Shown: positions 45,961 to 58,100 of the stretch, one piece after another | Position numbering within the stretch: the first letter of the stretch is position 1 | Layout: each line of letters opens with the position of its first letter | NCBI RefSeq assembly: GCF_035046485.1 | Contig: NC_085138.1 | Location: forward strand, 23,530,800-23,594,799 | Direction of reading: 5' to 3' | Length of the DNA: 64,000 bases | Source: Aedes albopictus | Lineage: Eukaryota > Arthropoda > Insecta > Diptera > Culicidae | The notes under the pieces: model-generated | Seen by the model: only the letters and a program-made list of their open reading frames with translations | Databases searched by the model: none | What the model was told of the DNA's origin: nothing | Program-made: the position numbers and the translations under genes

Positions 45961-46799
45961 GGTAAACCATCACTGCACTTCAAAAATGTATTGAAAATAT
46001 TTTAAAATTGAAATCTTCAATAGCATCAATATAAAAATATATATGACGGACTTACCCCATAGGGGTGACGGTCTTACCCGCACTGCATTAAAAACATCAA
46101 TATTTAATATAGTTGTGTTATGTGCATTGTTCGCCAGAATTAGCATAATTTGACAATTCCAATGCACAAGTCTTATAAAAAACTAATGAATCAAATATTC
46201 TGCGTACTGAAAATATCAATTTTCGTCTTACATTCATTTTGAAAAATCCAAATGCTTAAGGTGACGGGGTTACCCCTTCCTCCCCTACGTAGCATTTGGA
46301 TAGGTATCAATTCCTAATTGTTCTTTTTTTCTTGATTTAATTGGTTGGAGATAAGATGAGACAACCATGTCCTCCTGTTGACTGTGCAAAATTATGCTAC
46401 ACTAAATGAAATAAATGAATAAGTGAACACTAAAAAACAAATTTCTGGTTTTGTGATATGTCACGCCAAATTTTCAGAATATTCCGATAAAGTATGAAAA
46501 CATGGTACTCTTCTGGTCCCAAGACTAAAAAACGTGAAAAAAATATATGTTTATGTATTTATTGCACCGATTACAACTAGGCCATTTCAGCGTGTTTTTC
46601 CTGAAATTCAATATCTTTCATACAAAAAAAAAGACATTTAAAATCGGCAACTGGTTCAAAAGTTATAATATTTTGAAAATTTTAGATTTAATCCTTGAAG
46701 CTGGAATTTCAACAAGCGTTATTATAGAGTTTCTTTTATGAATTTATGTGGTTTTAATGCTATATATAAATATGATGCAGAATATTTTTTTCTGGATGT

Positions 46800-47870
46800 C
46801 CTAGGTCACTCAAACTGTTCTTGATTTCAGATCTTGAAGTCTACGGGTGTAACGGTAACTTCTTTCATTATACAAAGCTACAAGTTGTATTCCATAATGT
46901 CCAGAAGGCTTCGGAAAGTACAAAGACAGTATCAGGATATTCGGGATATTCTTGGTCATCTTTTCTTGAATTCAGATCCTGAAGTCTACGGGTCTAACGG
47001 TAACTTCTTTCATTTTACAAGGCTACGATTTTTATTCCATCATATCCAGTAAGTCTTCTGAAAGTTCAAAAGCTAGCATCAGATCAGTCGGGGTATCCTA
47101 GGTCACCCAAACTATTCTTGAATTTACATCCAGAAGTCTTGTAACGATTTCATTAAACAGAGCAGTGATTTGTAATCTATCATGTCCAGTAAGTCTTTTG
47201 ACAGTTCAAAAGACAGTATCAGAACAGTTGGGATATCCTAGATCATCCAAACTGTTCTTGAGATCAGATCCTAAAGTCTACGGATGTAACGGTAACTTCT
47301 GCAAATATATAAAACTACGATTTGTATTCCGTCATGACCAGTAAGTCTTCTGAAAGTTCAAAAAATAGCATCAGAACAGTCAGGGTATCCTAGGTCACCC
47401 GAACTGTTCTTGAGTTTAGATTCAGAAGTCTACGGGTGTAATGATTTCTTATTTCAGAAACCAGAGCTGTGATTTGTAATCTAGAATGTCCAATAAGTCT
47501 TCTGAATGTTCAGAAGACAGTATCAGAACAGTTGGAATATCCTAGGTCATCCAAACTGTTCTTGAGTTCAGATCTTGGAGTCTACGGGTGTAACGGTAAC
47601 TTCTTTTATTATACAAAGCTGCAGTTTGTATTCCATCATGTCCAGTATGTCTTCTGAAAATTCAATAGACAGTGTCAGAACCAAGGTGTTTCTACATACC
47701 TTGGTCAGAACAGTCGGGATATCCTAGGTCATCCAAACTGTTCTTGAGTTAAGATCCTAAAGTCTACGGGAATATACAAAATTACGATATGTAATATATC
47801 ATGTCCACTAAATCATCTGAATGCTCAATGGATATCATCAGATCGGCTGGGGTCATCCAAACTCTTATAA
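46800..47870. repeat. Tandem array of about 150-bp monomers (seven copies)
   Basis: AAGTCTACGGGTGTAACGGT or variants recur near 46835, 46981, 47131, 47271, 47426, 47578 and 47759. Each is accompanied by CCTAGGTCATCCAAACTGTT and ATTCCATCATGTCCAGTAAG. Spacing is 141-181 bp. Divergence is moderate. Plus-strand frames of 62-72 codons are artefacts. Confidence 0.85.
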
Positions 47871-48059
47871 TGTTTAAAATCTAGCATCTACAAAAATTGA
47901 AGTTTCTGTTTAGGCTGTATAGAGTTACATATGTTGTATAAACATGAAACATATGGAGTCTACTATCATCACAGAGCTTTGAGCTGTAGCGTAAAAAAAC
48001 ATCTATTAAGCGAATGAAAATTGATCATGATTGTACAAAATGCTTAAAACCACGTCTGT

Positions 48060-50215
48060 TTGTTTTCCATCCACAGTTAAAAGTAATGCATCGATGTTTA
48101 TGAAATTTGGCACACATAATAAACATACACCAAAGAGTTCTTTGTCAATCATTTGACCAATTCTACCGATGCATTACAGAGCTACAGCCGGACTTCTGTG
48201 TCCCGATAATTTCGGATACAGGCTTTACTTTATTTAGAATATTAAGCCATCATCGAATTGGGAAACTTATTGATGACATATTCTCCGACGTTATGTTCAA
48301 CGACAAGAAAGAACTGAAAATTTCACTGACTGTTTGACCACCTTCACTATCCTTGAAGAGCGATCAATATCAAGACAATAATTACATGCTAGGATATAAC
48401 ATAACTTCATTCACAATCACAGATCCTTTTGCGGGTTTCGACAAAGTTTTTTCTGCACAGTTTAGGCTATATTTTCTTTTTCTTTGTCACACGATTTATC
48501 TAAAAGTTGACCCCCTTATGAGAAGAATGCAAAAAAAAATTTTCATGTTGTCTACAATGTGGTTTGAGCATATTTTCTCGCTAGTCGTTCATCAGGTTAT
48601 CAAAAAGCCACAATTTGATGTGTCGCATCCATGGGTTTTATTATCTTTTATTTTTCGGGATACGCAGAACCGATTCTGGCACACTATTGGTAGTCTTAAA
48701 TGTGGTCTGCGACAGTTTTCTTTCCCTAACCGTTCAATGTTTATTGGGTTATCAGCCACTATTGATGTGCCGCATGCATGGGTATAGTTAATTTTTACGA
48801 TTCACCACTTTCAGCGGGACACCCGGAATTGATTCCATAACACTACGGTTGTCCCAAATATGGTCTGAGACTATGTATTTCCTTGTTAATTGTTCAGCAG
48901 GTTACCTAAAAAGACCCAAATTTATGTGTCGCATGCATAGGTTAACATTTATAGACCAACATTTGAAAACGGCATAACAACCATTTCGAAGTTCTACTTC
49001 TCCCATTTTTCCTGGATGTATTCCCTATTATTTATGTAATCTTTTACCAGTAACAGATAGAGCTAACTCCCCTATATCTGTTAATGGGATAAACATTTCG
49101 TGAATATATTAGAATATGCATAGGATAGACGAAAGAAGTTGACGTTTGCAATGGTTGATCCGCCCTTTTCAAATGTTGGTCCATTTTGAGTAATTCTGGT
49201 GGGACATTCGGAACCAGTCCCGGATCACTGTCGGTTGTTTCTAATGTGATCTGTGACTATTTTCTTGCAAACGGTTCGGCAGGTTATTGAAAACCCCTGG
49301 ATTTGATGTGTCGAATGCATTAGTTAAGTTCACTTTTAGACCTCAGACTATTTTCATGCTGATCGTTCATCGGACTATCAAAAAAGCCGCTATTCAATGT
49401 GCCGCATGGTATGGTTCGCTTCTACATTTTACCACTTCTGACACCATAACCGGTTCCAGAGCACTACCAGATCTCCCAAATATGATCTGAGGCTATTTTC
49501 TGGCCAATTGTTCATCAGATTATGCATGAGTTTGGTGTACTTTTATATTCAACCACTTCCATCAGGAATAACCGGAACCAGTAGTCTCTAATGGGATCTG
49601 AGCCTATTTTCTTGATAACTGGTCTTCAGGTTGTCAAAAAGCCTTGATTTAATGTGTCGCATGCATGGGTTTGGTTCAGATGATATTTTCCCACTGCCGA
49701 TGGGTTACCCTGAACCGGTTCGGGAGCACTACTGGTTATCCCAAATATGCTCTGAGACTATATTCTTGCTAACTGTTCATCGCGTTACTTAAAAAGCCGT
49801 GAGTTGGGGTGTACCATGCATGGGTTAGGATCTTTTTTAGTTTTGACGACTTCCGTCAGGACACCCAAAACCGGTCCCGACAAACTACCGGTAGTTTCAA
49901 ATGAGGTCTGATCCAATTTTCATGCTAATCGTTCCTCAGATTATCGAAAAAGCCACGGTTTGAGGTGTCGCTTGCTTGGGTTTGGTACACTTTTATATTT
50001 GGCCACTTCCAACGGGACACCCGGATACGGTTCCAGAACACCACCGGTTCAGATATGGTCTGAGACTATTTTCTTACTTACCGTTCATCAGATTACCGAA
50101 AAAGCTGCAATAACACTACCGGTTCAGATATAAACTGAGAGTATTTTCCTGCTTATTGTTCATCAGGTTATCGAAAATGCTGCGGTTTGATATGTCACAT
50201 GCATTGAAGCAGTCT
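48060..50215. repeat. Second, diverged array of the 155-bp monomer with its left flank
   Basis: CGCATGCATGGGTTTGG-like words occur near 48625, 48771, 48932, 49312, 49400, 49522, 49657, 49811, 49969 and 50196, with GTTCATCAGGTTATCAAAAA and CACTTCxxxxGGGACACCCG between them. The 400 bp before it (GACAAAGTTTTTTCTGCACA, GTTTAGGCTATATTTT) resembles sequence preceding the first array near 20270. The two arrays are thus copies of one composite element. Monomers are more diverged here, and about 300 bp near 49000-49250 is interrupted. Confidence 0.8.
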
Positions 50216-50760
50216 AGCAGGTTGGTCCAGTAATCGCCGTTGATTATGCAATGTTACTCAGTATGTATACTGTCGTGAACCGCATATCTGTCCCATTTGC
50301 ATAGGAAATCCAGCAAAATGGGACTGATATGCGATTCACGGCAGTATAGCAGATATCGCTATTGTTTCAAGTGTAGACCTGAAGTTCTAAACTCCAAGGA
50401 AGGTAGGCTGACCTGGAATATCCTTAAAGTGTCTCTAAATTTGAGATTTCAAGAGCTTCACTGAACCCAAGCAGATTATGCCATGCTATTATTTATGGCG
50501 AAAACTCATAAAGTTATACTTGTTCATTTGAAGGACTTCAATATAGGACAGTTTGGACGACCCTGAATGTCCCAGAGATTCATGATAATATCAAGTGGAC
50601 TTCGAATTGGTCCAGTAACCGCGGTTGATTATGCAACGTTACTCAGTATAACAGATATGACCAAACCAGAAGTTCTGAAGTCCAATGTAGTTTGGCTGAC
50701 CTAGAATATTCCCATTGTGTCAATGAATGACATTGTGGATTTCAAGAGACAGTTTGAAAC
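50216..50760. repeat. Direct duplication of about 385-bp period
   Basis: TTGGTCCAGTAATCGCCGTT with GATTATGCAATGTTACTCAG at 50221, and TTGGTCCAGTAACCGCGGTT with GATTATGCAACGTTACTCAG near 50610, are followed by matching xxCAGAAGTTCTxAAxTCCAA and GGCTGACCTxGAATAT stretches. The first copy carries the 79-bp hairpin insertion at 50268-50346 and the second does not. Confidence 0.75.
50268..50346. mobile_element. 79-bp hairpin mini-element
   Basis: TACTGTCGTGAACCGCATAT and the reverse complement of the right arm TACTGCCGTGAATCGCATAT are inverted copies with two differences, and ATxTGTCCCATTT / ATxAGTCCCATTT extends the pairing. TA lies on both outer sides. The paralogous copy at about 50650 lacks it (GTTACTCAGTATAACAGATA), giving an empty site for comparison. 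Two extra bases remain at the left junction. Confidence 0.8.
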
Positions 50761-51600
50761 ACCTAGAAGATCCCAGAATATGTAATACTTTTTTATATTC
50801 TTGACGAAGGTTAAATGAATAGATATGAACGTAACCCATATCCAAATTCATCTTTTAGAAACAACAGGTACATATGCCAATTCAGTCTTGTAAACATTCG
50901 ACACTTTTCACTACTTTCATTTCGATGCCGCAGTCGGGTGTCAGCTTGCTTTGATACATTCATGCGCTACCGTTACCTCTTAAACACAACATGAGCGGTA
51001 GGACGAAGTTCAATAAACATAAAAAAAGGGTCAAATCAATGTCGTCTGACACGGTGACATTTCTCTAATTCAAGCTTTTCGCATGTATTTTAGTCAATTC
51101 CGATTATGAATGTTAGTATTAGTTTATTCTTGCTTGTTGTATTGAATACGACACGCATATGGCCAACGCAGCTCTCATTGTGGAAGAAGACACGAATAAC
51201 AAAAGCCGAGCCGTCTCCCGAAGGCGCAATCGTGTTCAAGTGCACTCGTTTGACATTTTTGTTTCGTACGGTAGTTTGATTGCTTGTGTTGCGAATGTCG
51301 GGCACAAAGGCAGCCGAATATCGACGAAAAGGTGTCAATGACTGTGATCTCTAACAAGACTGATGTCAATTATTTGTTCTGGGTTATCAGTGAAGTGTCA
51401 AATATTCCCATTTTTTCTTAATAGAGGACTCAATTTGCAGCAACTTTGCCGAAGACAGTATTCTGTTTTATTGAATATGTGAATTACGGCTGTATACGTT
51501 TCTATATTGGGGACCCCTCCGGTTCCAAAGGGTTAAAAAGTTCTTGACTTTTTGGACTACCATATCTTAACCCGGGAGCGGTCGCGTCGTGTACTGAGTA
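50760..51600. other. AT-rich DNA without recognised gene
   Basis: Overlapping frames of 60-82 codons on both strands near 51090-51370 show no motif. Otherwise nothing to annotate. Confidence 0.3.
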
Positions 51601-51649
51601 CACGCACTATGTAAAAAGCTCGCTTGGGTGGCCGAAGACGCGACTGCTC

Positions 51650-51922
51650 CTCTCCTCTTCTTGGCGTAACGTCCTCACTGGGACAAAGCCTGCTTCTCAG
51701 CTTAGAGTTCTATGAGCACTTCCACAGTTATTAACTGAGAGCTTCCTCTGCCAATGACCATTTTGCATGTGTATATCGTGTGGCAGGCACGAAGATACTC
51801 TATGCCCAAGGAAGTCAAGGAAATTTCCTTTACGAAAAGTTCCTGGACCGACCGGGAATCGAACCCGTCACCCTCAGCATGGTCATGCTGAATACCCGTG
51901 CGTTTACCGCCTCGGCTATGTG
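51650..51922 (-). mobile_element. Feilai SINE, full-length-like copy, 273 bp
   Basis: Nearly the same sequence as 33862-34148, same orientation, including the B box GGTTCGATTCC and the body word GGAAATTTCCTTGACTTCC. A perfect 13-bp duplication GACGCGACTGCTC flanks it (51637-51649 and 51923-51935). It lies in a repeat with CGCGTCGTGTACTGAGTACA. Confidence 0.93.
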
Positions 51923-52299
51923 GACGCGACTGCTCGAGAGTTAAAACTGTTCACTCCAATAACAAAATAATAAATACAGGTCTAATTATTTACCGTCCGA
52001 CATGTACAAACCTATAATTGCATTTGGAGATCCATTATATCGGAATTTCTATGGAATGGCAAGGTGAAAAAATGAAACTTTGTCGAAAAAATATACCCTA
52101 TATCGTAGAGACATTGCTTGCCTCTAAAAACCACCACATGCCAAATTTGGTTCCATTTGCATGATTGATTCTCAAGTTCTGCAGAAATTCTCGCTTCGAT
52201 TGTATGGAAACGACACGGATATTGCCGCTAAGAGGCGAAATTAGCATGTCATTTGAAGTGGGTCGCAAAAAAATAGATTTTTTCCGTGTTGTTAAAAAA

Positions 52300-53260
52300 A
52301 ACTAAAAATTTGCTAAACATTTCCGTCCAAATCGAGTACGTAAGAGGGGCAATGCCCCTTATCTCCATTAAAAAAAAAACATCTACTGTCAACGAACCGC
52401 AACGAGCAACGCTCAATTCCTACCGGACGAATGCAGGTCCCGAATATTTTCGTTATCCCCCGAACCGTTTCCCACAGGCTCTCGAGCAGAAATAAAATAA
52501 AGAAAAAAATCGAAATCTTCCGAACTTTATGGGTACATGCCATCTCTCCTGTCTGATCCCAGATCAGCGCGCGTTCTTCGACAAAGTAAGAAATATGCAT
52601 GCACGAAAAAACGTGATAATACCTTTCCATGGGGGAAGCAATCGACAGGCCAAGTACATACCAACCGCAGAAAAATACTACGCCGCAGAAAGAGAAAAAA
52701 AAAGATGAAAAACCGCCCGGGCATAAATTATAAAATTGGCCCGAGAAGAAATAAATTCTTATTAATTTACTCTCTCGCACGGCCCGAGCCCGGGCTGCTG
52801 GGCTGGGGCTGCAACCGTAATCCTTTCCGTTCAATAATTTTTGCCTTCTTCATATTTCTAAGAAAGCATGGGTCATTGGTCGTGCCAGTTTTCACCTCAG
52901 TCAAAAAAAAAACTGCTAAAAATTCTCATTCCACCCCGAAGGAAGAAAAGTGCGAAGATTGGACTCCTCCTTTTGACCGCATGAAAAATGCCATAAATTC
53001 ACGCAGGAGGAATTACTTTCCTCGTTCCTCGGATGGACGGACGGACGGACGGATAGAGCGCGCGCAGCTGTGGCTCCACGGACGGTGTGGTCCCATATAA
53101 TGCACCTCAGTCAGCAGCGGTGCAATGCAGTGCACTTCGCGGTCAGCATGAGAATTGCGGTGGGTTGGAATTCTTTCGATATTTTTTTTTTCGGTGGTAA
53201 TTATCCTGTTTGTGAGCGGATTTGTTCCCACAGGGGATCCCGTTGTGGCAGCAATTGGTC
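52300..53260. promoter_or_regulatory. GC-richer unique island with AT homeodomain-type words (candidate)
   Basis: Words such as GCATAAATTATAAAATTGGC (52731-52750), CCATAAATTCACGC and ATTAATTTACTC lie in otherwise GC-rich DNA. A GGAC reiteration follows at about 53034-53053. Open frames of 187 (plus) and 173 (minus) codons face each other, Lys/Arg-rich and unrecognised. Chance frames in skewed composition are more likely than two genes. Candidate regulatory or untranslated DNA. Confidence 0.3.
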
Positions 53261-53379
53261 ACCAGCTAACTTTTTTGGGTATGTCGATTTTTTTTTATAT
53301 AGTACAGCATCATTACAATTCTACACCACAAATTTCGTCACAAAACGTCCTACACTCCCCAAATCACTTTCTACATAGT

Positions 53380-54660
53380 CAGCCCACCTTGTCCGCTGTC
53401 CTCGTCGTCTTAAAGCATCCGGATTTCACTATCTTTACAGGTTTGATATCCGGCATTCTTGCAACATGCCCTGTCCATCGTATCCTTCAAGTTTTGGCCT
53501 TCATGTCTGCTAGATACCCACCAGTCTTATTAGCATCCTGGCATGAATTCCGTTGATGATGCGTCTTCGTATATGACGGCTTTAGTTAGGAGAGAACTTC
53601 CATCATCTAGAAGGTACCCTCTTCTATCATAACACTACTGTTGCCAATGCCTGTCCTGCCTAGCCCAGTTCCACATAACAGCATGAATCTCGCTTTTGAC
53701 GCATTCTCTACCACTCCAACCTTTGCTACTTCGCGTTTCGGGCGGGTGTAAAGCTATGTCGCCGTTCCAAATGTTCTGCCGATAATATCCATGTCGTCTG
53801 CGAAGCCAACAAATTGGTCGGATCGATTGAAAATCGTACCCGATTGTTATTTTGAACGAAACTTTACCAGCTTATCGTAGTCCCCGTCAAAATTCGAACG
53901 AACTAGAGTCCTAGAGTCTTCGCCCGAAATCTTCACACCGTCAATCGTTGCTTTTATCAATCTTGTCAACTTCATGTCCTCGTCCTTGATTTTGCATAGC
54001 TCTACGCGGTAGGTAATGTCGTACTCAGCCTTGTAATCGATGACACGACATTTCTAGAAGATTTTCCGTACGGTAAAGATCTGGTCCAGTGTCGGCCGGC
54101 CATCGACGAAGCTAGCTTGATAACTTCCCACGATTTTATAGTCATAGGTGATAGACGACGGAAAACGATCTGGGATAGTACTTTGTAGGCGGCATACAGA
54201 ATGGTCAGTAATCGAAAATTCTCATACTCTAGCTTGTGACCTTTCCTTCACTCCTCCGGTAGCTGTTCCGTTACCCAAATCCTGACGTGCGAAGGACTAG
54301 GTTGGTTCCCATTATCTGTCGTGCTGACGTAGTTATTTCTTCCGCTTCTTTGGTCCTCGGTGCCTGCATTCCCTACACCAGCCAGGTGTTCGTCGAAGTG
54401 CTGTTCCCACCTTTCGATCACCTCACGTTGGTCCGCGAGATACGAGGTGCGGTGATCGTCTAGTAGAACTCGCGTGCATCTTGAGAAGAGTACAACAGTC
54501 TCATTTCCTCTCAATCTGCTTTTTCCAAGCGACGTTTTTTTCTCCCGAAAGAGACACGAGTCTGCTGCTTTCGCTTCTGCTTGATCTGCAGTTTAGCCGC
54601 TCGCACTGCGTTCTTCTCGTCTAAAATCGCCCAACACTCCTCGTCGATCCATTTGTTTCG
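53380..54660 (-). pseudogene. RTE-like non-LTR retrotransposon, endonuclease-RT junction and RT relic
   Basis: Read from 54660 downward, the conceptual protein gives the linker region and RT start. IDEECWAILDEKNAVRAAKL comes first, then RGNETVVLFSRCTRVLLDDH, REVIERWEQHFDEHLAG and VTEQLPEE. Shifted frames follow with LTILYAAYKVLSQIVFRRLS and a block resembling the YQASFVDGRPTLDQIF motif. Near 53780-53820 comes the catalytic box VGFADDMDIIGR. WEQHFDEHL before the RT and the FADD box are typical of RTE-clade LINEs (JAM1-like in Aedes, from memory). Several frameshifts and stops make it non-functional. The end towards 53380 is diverged. Confidence 0.8.
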
Positions 54661-54664
54661 TTAA

Positions 54665-57600
54665 AAAATATTCGTAGGCAATCTTCCTGTGATTCCTTCA
54701 AAAATTTCTCTTGCGATTCCTTCAGGGACTCCTCCATGAATTTCTCCAGAATACCTCTACCGATTCTTCCAGGGAATTCTCTCTTCTGGTATATAACAGG
54801 AACTTCTTTTACGGTTCTTCCAGGTATTCTTTTTTTTTTCTTTTTTATTTAGGGATTTCAGGCATTCCTGATGAGATTTCACTGGAGAATTGCTATCTCC
54901 GAAATTCTTTCAGGGATTCTTCTAGAGATTTCTATTGAGATTTCTTCAGCTGGAATTCTTGAAGGAAGGCCAAGAGGAATTCCAAGAGGAACTTTATGAG
55001 AAATTTGTAGAGTATTCCATGGATAAAATATCTGGAGGAATTTATGTCGGATACGAATTTCTGCATATTTTTTTTTCTAGATATTCCTACAGAAATTCTT
55101 CCAGGAATTTGTGAAGAAAGCTGTCCTGGGATTTTCTAAGAAGTTCCTCATTGGATGGCTTCCGGGATTACTTATGGAATTTCTTCAGGAATTCCTCCAG
55201 GTTTCCCTCGAAATATTCCCCCAGGGAACTCCAGGGTTTATTAAAAAAAAAATCCTCCTAGGATTCATCCTGGAACTTTTTTTAGAATTCCTTCAGGAGA
55301 TCCTCTTGAAATTTTTTCAGGAATTCCTCCAGGAAATGTATAGGAATTCCCTTAGGAATTCCCCTTGCTATTGCGTCCAAGATTTTTCCTGGGGTTTCTT
55401 CAGGAATTCCTCCAGAAACTGCTACAGGGATTCCTCAAGGAGTTCCTCCACGAACTTTTCTTAGGATTCCTTCAGGATTTCTCCAAGAATTTCATCTGTG
55501 ATTTCTTCGGGAATTCTTACTGGGATTCATCCGAAAATTTCTTCTGTGATTCTTTCAGGAACAACTCCAGGGATATTCATCCAAGGATTCTCCCAGGAAC
55601 TCTTTTTAGCATTCCTTCAGGAGTTCTTCTTGGAACTGCTTCCAGGATTCCGCCAAGGGTTTCTTCAGGAATTCCTGCAGGGAATCCTTTAGGAACTGCA
55701 AGAGAGATTCCTCATGGAGTTGCTCCACGAACTCTTCTTCGGATTCCTTCAGTATATTTCCAAGAATTCCATGTGCGATTTCTTCACGAATTCTTCCTAG
55801 GATTCCTCCAGGAATATCTTAAGGGATTCCTCCACGAATTTCTACAAGGATTCCTCCACGAATTATTCCAGGGATTTCTCTGGAAATTGCTTCAGGGATT
55901 CCTCTAAAAATCCCTCCAAGAATTCCTACAGAAATGCCTCTAGAGATTCCTCCAGAAATTCTTCTAGAAATTTCTCCAAGAGTTTCTCCAGAGATTCCTT
56001 CGGGAATCTCTGCAGGCACTCCTCTATATACCTCCAGAGATTCCTCCAAGAATTTCGCCAGGACTTCATTCGGGAATTCCTTGTGTGATTCTTTCTGGAA
56101 CAACTTATTTTAAAATTTCCTCCAAAGATTCCTCCTGGAATTCTTCTTAGGATTCCTTCAGGAATTCCTCCTTGTATTCGCTAAAAAAACTCCTCCAGGA
56201 TTTTGTTTAGCACTTCCTCCTTCCCTTAGGAATTCCTTTTGAAATTACTTTCGGGATTCCTTCCGGAGTTTCTTCAGGAATTCCTCTAGGGATTTCTTCA
56301 GGAACTGCTACAGGGATTCCACCACGAACTCTTCTAAGGATTCCTTCTCATCCATCATTCCATCTGCGATTTTTTCGGGAATTATTGCTACTAATTTTTT
56401 TCGGAGATTCCTCCAAAAATTTCATCAGAAATTCATACAGAAATTCTTCCTGGAATTCCTCTGGGAATTCCTGCAGAGATTTCTCTAAAAATTCCTCCAC
56501 GAATTCCTTCAGATATTGCGCCAGAGATTCCTCTAAGAATTCCTCTAGCGATTTCTCCAGGAGCTTCTCTGATGTATCCCTCAGGAACTCCTACAGACAT
56601 TCGTCCGAGAATTCCTACAGGAATTCTTCAAGGGATTCCACCAAGATTTTTTTCTGGGACGCCTACAGGAATTCCTCCAAAGATTTCTCCAGGAATAACT
56701 TCAGGGGATCCTCCAAGAATTCCAGCAGGCATTCCTAGGCATTCTTCCAGGAATTTATCCAGGAATTCTTCCACAGATTACTCCTTGGATTCTTGCAGAG
56801 ATTTCACCAGGAATTCTTTCAGAGATCCCTCCATCTATTCCTTCATATATTCCTCCATCAATTGCTTCAGGGACTCTTCCAGGATTTCACCCAGGAATTT
56901 CTCCAGGGTCTGCTCGAGGAATTCCTCCAGAAATAATCCCAGGAATTTATTCAGGGATATCTCCAAAAATATCACCAGGAATTTATCTGGGAATTCCTTC
57001 ATAAATTCTGTCAACAATTCATCCAGGAATTCCCTCAAGAAATCCTTCACGGGTTCTATCAGAAATTCGTGCAGGATTTTCTCTAAGAATACCTTCTGGA
57101 ATTTTTCCAGGGATTCCTCCAGGAATTGTAGCAGGAATTCTGCTAAGAATTCCTCCAGGAACCTTTTCAGGGATTTTTCCACGAATATTTCCAGGGATTC
57201 TTTCAGTAATTCCTTCCTCCAGAAATTCCTCTAGAAATTCCTCCAGGAATTCTCAAGGGATTGCTTCAGAAATTTCTCCCAGAGATACTCTAGAGAATCC
57301 TCCAGAAATTCATCCAGTAATTGTTTAAAGAATTCCTCTACACATTCCTCCAGGAATTCTTTCAGGGATTCTTCCAGCAATACCCACAGGAATACCTCCA
57401 GGCGTTCCTCCAGGATTTCATCCAGGAATTTCTCCAGGAACTCCTCCATGGATATCTCCGGGAATTGCTCCTGAACAACCCTCAGAAATTTTGTAATCTT
57501 CTCCAGGAGTTTCTCTAGGAAATCCTCTAAGAATTTCTTCAGCAATTCTTCGAGGAAATTTTTCGGGAATACCTTTAGGAATTCTTCAAGGAATTTCTCC

Positions 57601-58100
57601 AGGATTGTTTCCAGAGATTCCTTCAGGATTTGCTTCAGAGATTCCGACAGGGATTCCTCCTCCTCCTCCAGGGACATTTTTTTCCAAGGATTTTCCCAGG
57701 GATCCCTCTAGCTAGGAAATCTTTCGAAGATCCCTCCTGGAAATCCTCTAGAAATTTTCCCAGAAATTCCTCCAAGGATTCTTCCACGGAATCCTCTAGG
57801 ACTTTCTGCAGAATTTGTTTCATGAAACGCTGGAGATATCTTCAGAATTTTTTTAAATATTCCTCCAGGTATTCGTCCAGGATTTCTTCAAAAGATTCCT
57901 CCAGAGATAATTTGAGATTTCTCCGAAAATACCTGCAGCTAAATTCTTCAAGAATTTCTCTAGGCATTTCTTTCAGGAATTCTCACAGGAATAACTCGAG
58001 GGTTTCCTTCAGTGATGGTTTCAAGGCTTTTATGGGAATACTTTCAAAAAATTTTCCAAGGATCCTCCCGGGAAAACGTCAATTGACATTTCTATAGGAT
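54665..58100. repeat. GGAATTCC-type array 6, largest in the window (3.4 kb)
   Basis: Uninterrupted units such as GGAATTCCTCCAGGAATTCC and GATTCCTTCAGGAATTTCTC in the ATTCC sense of the plus strand. Frames of 117-220 codons (plus, RNSSRDSS-type) and 94-148 codons (minus, EEFLEKFL-type) overlap throughout because unit spacing favours multiples of three. None is a gene. The left edge abuts the RTE-like relic. Confidence 0.92.

Larger units (their letters stand above)
44557..46285. mobile_element. TIR element with GGGTAAGACCGTCA motifs, 1.73 kb
   Basis: The left end GGGGAAATGCGGGTAAGACC and the reverse complement of the right end GGGGAGGAAGGGGTAACCCC share GGGGA, GGGTAA and a following CCGTCA. 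TA lies outside both ends (44555-44556 and 46286-46287). GGGTAAGCCCGTCA or GGGGTAACACCGTCA occurs again near 44586 and 44940-44975, and inverted near 46049-46082. It holds an inserted 168-bp MITE (45074-45241) and a dispersed-repeat copy (45395-45960). No transposase frame. Confidence 0.72.

Noticed and set aside
52537..53100. Open frames of 187 codons (plus) and 173 codons (minus)
   Set aside because: They face each other over the same DNA, are low-complexity basic or aromatic sequences and match no family I know. GC-rich composition explains the lack of stops.
56572..57234. Open frame of 220 codons, Arg/Asn/Ser-rich
   Set aside because: It is a translation of the GGAATTCC array. Frames of similar length are open on the opposite strand, and the peptide is a 7-8 residue iteration with no domain.
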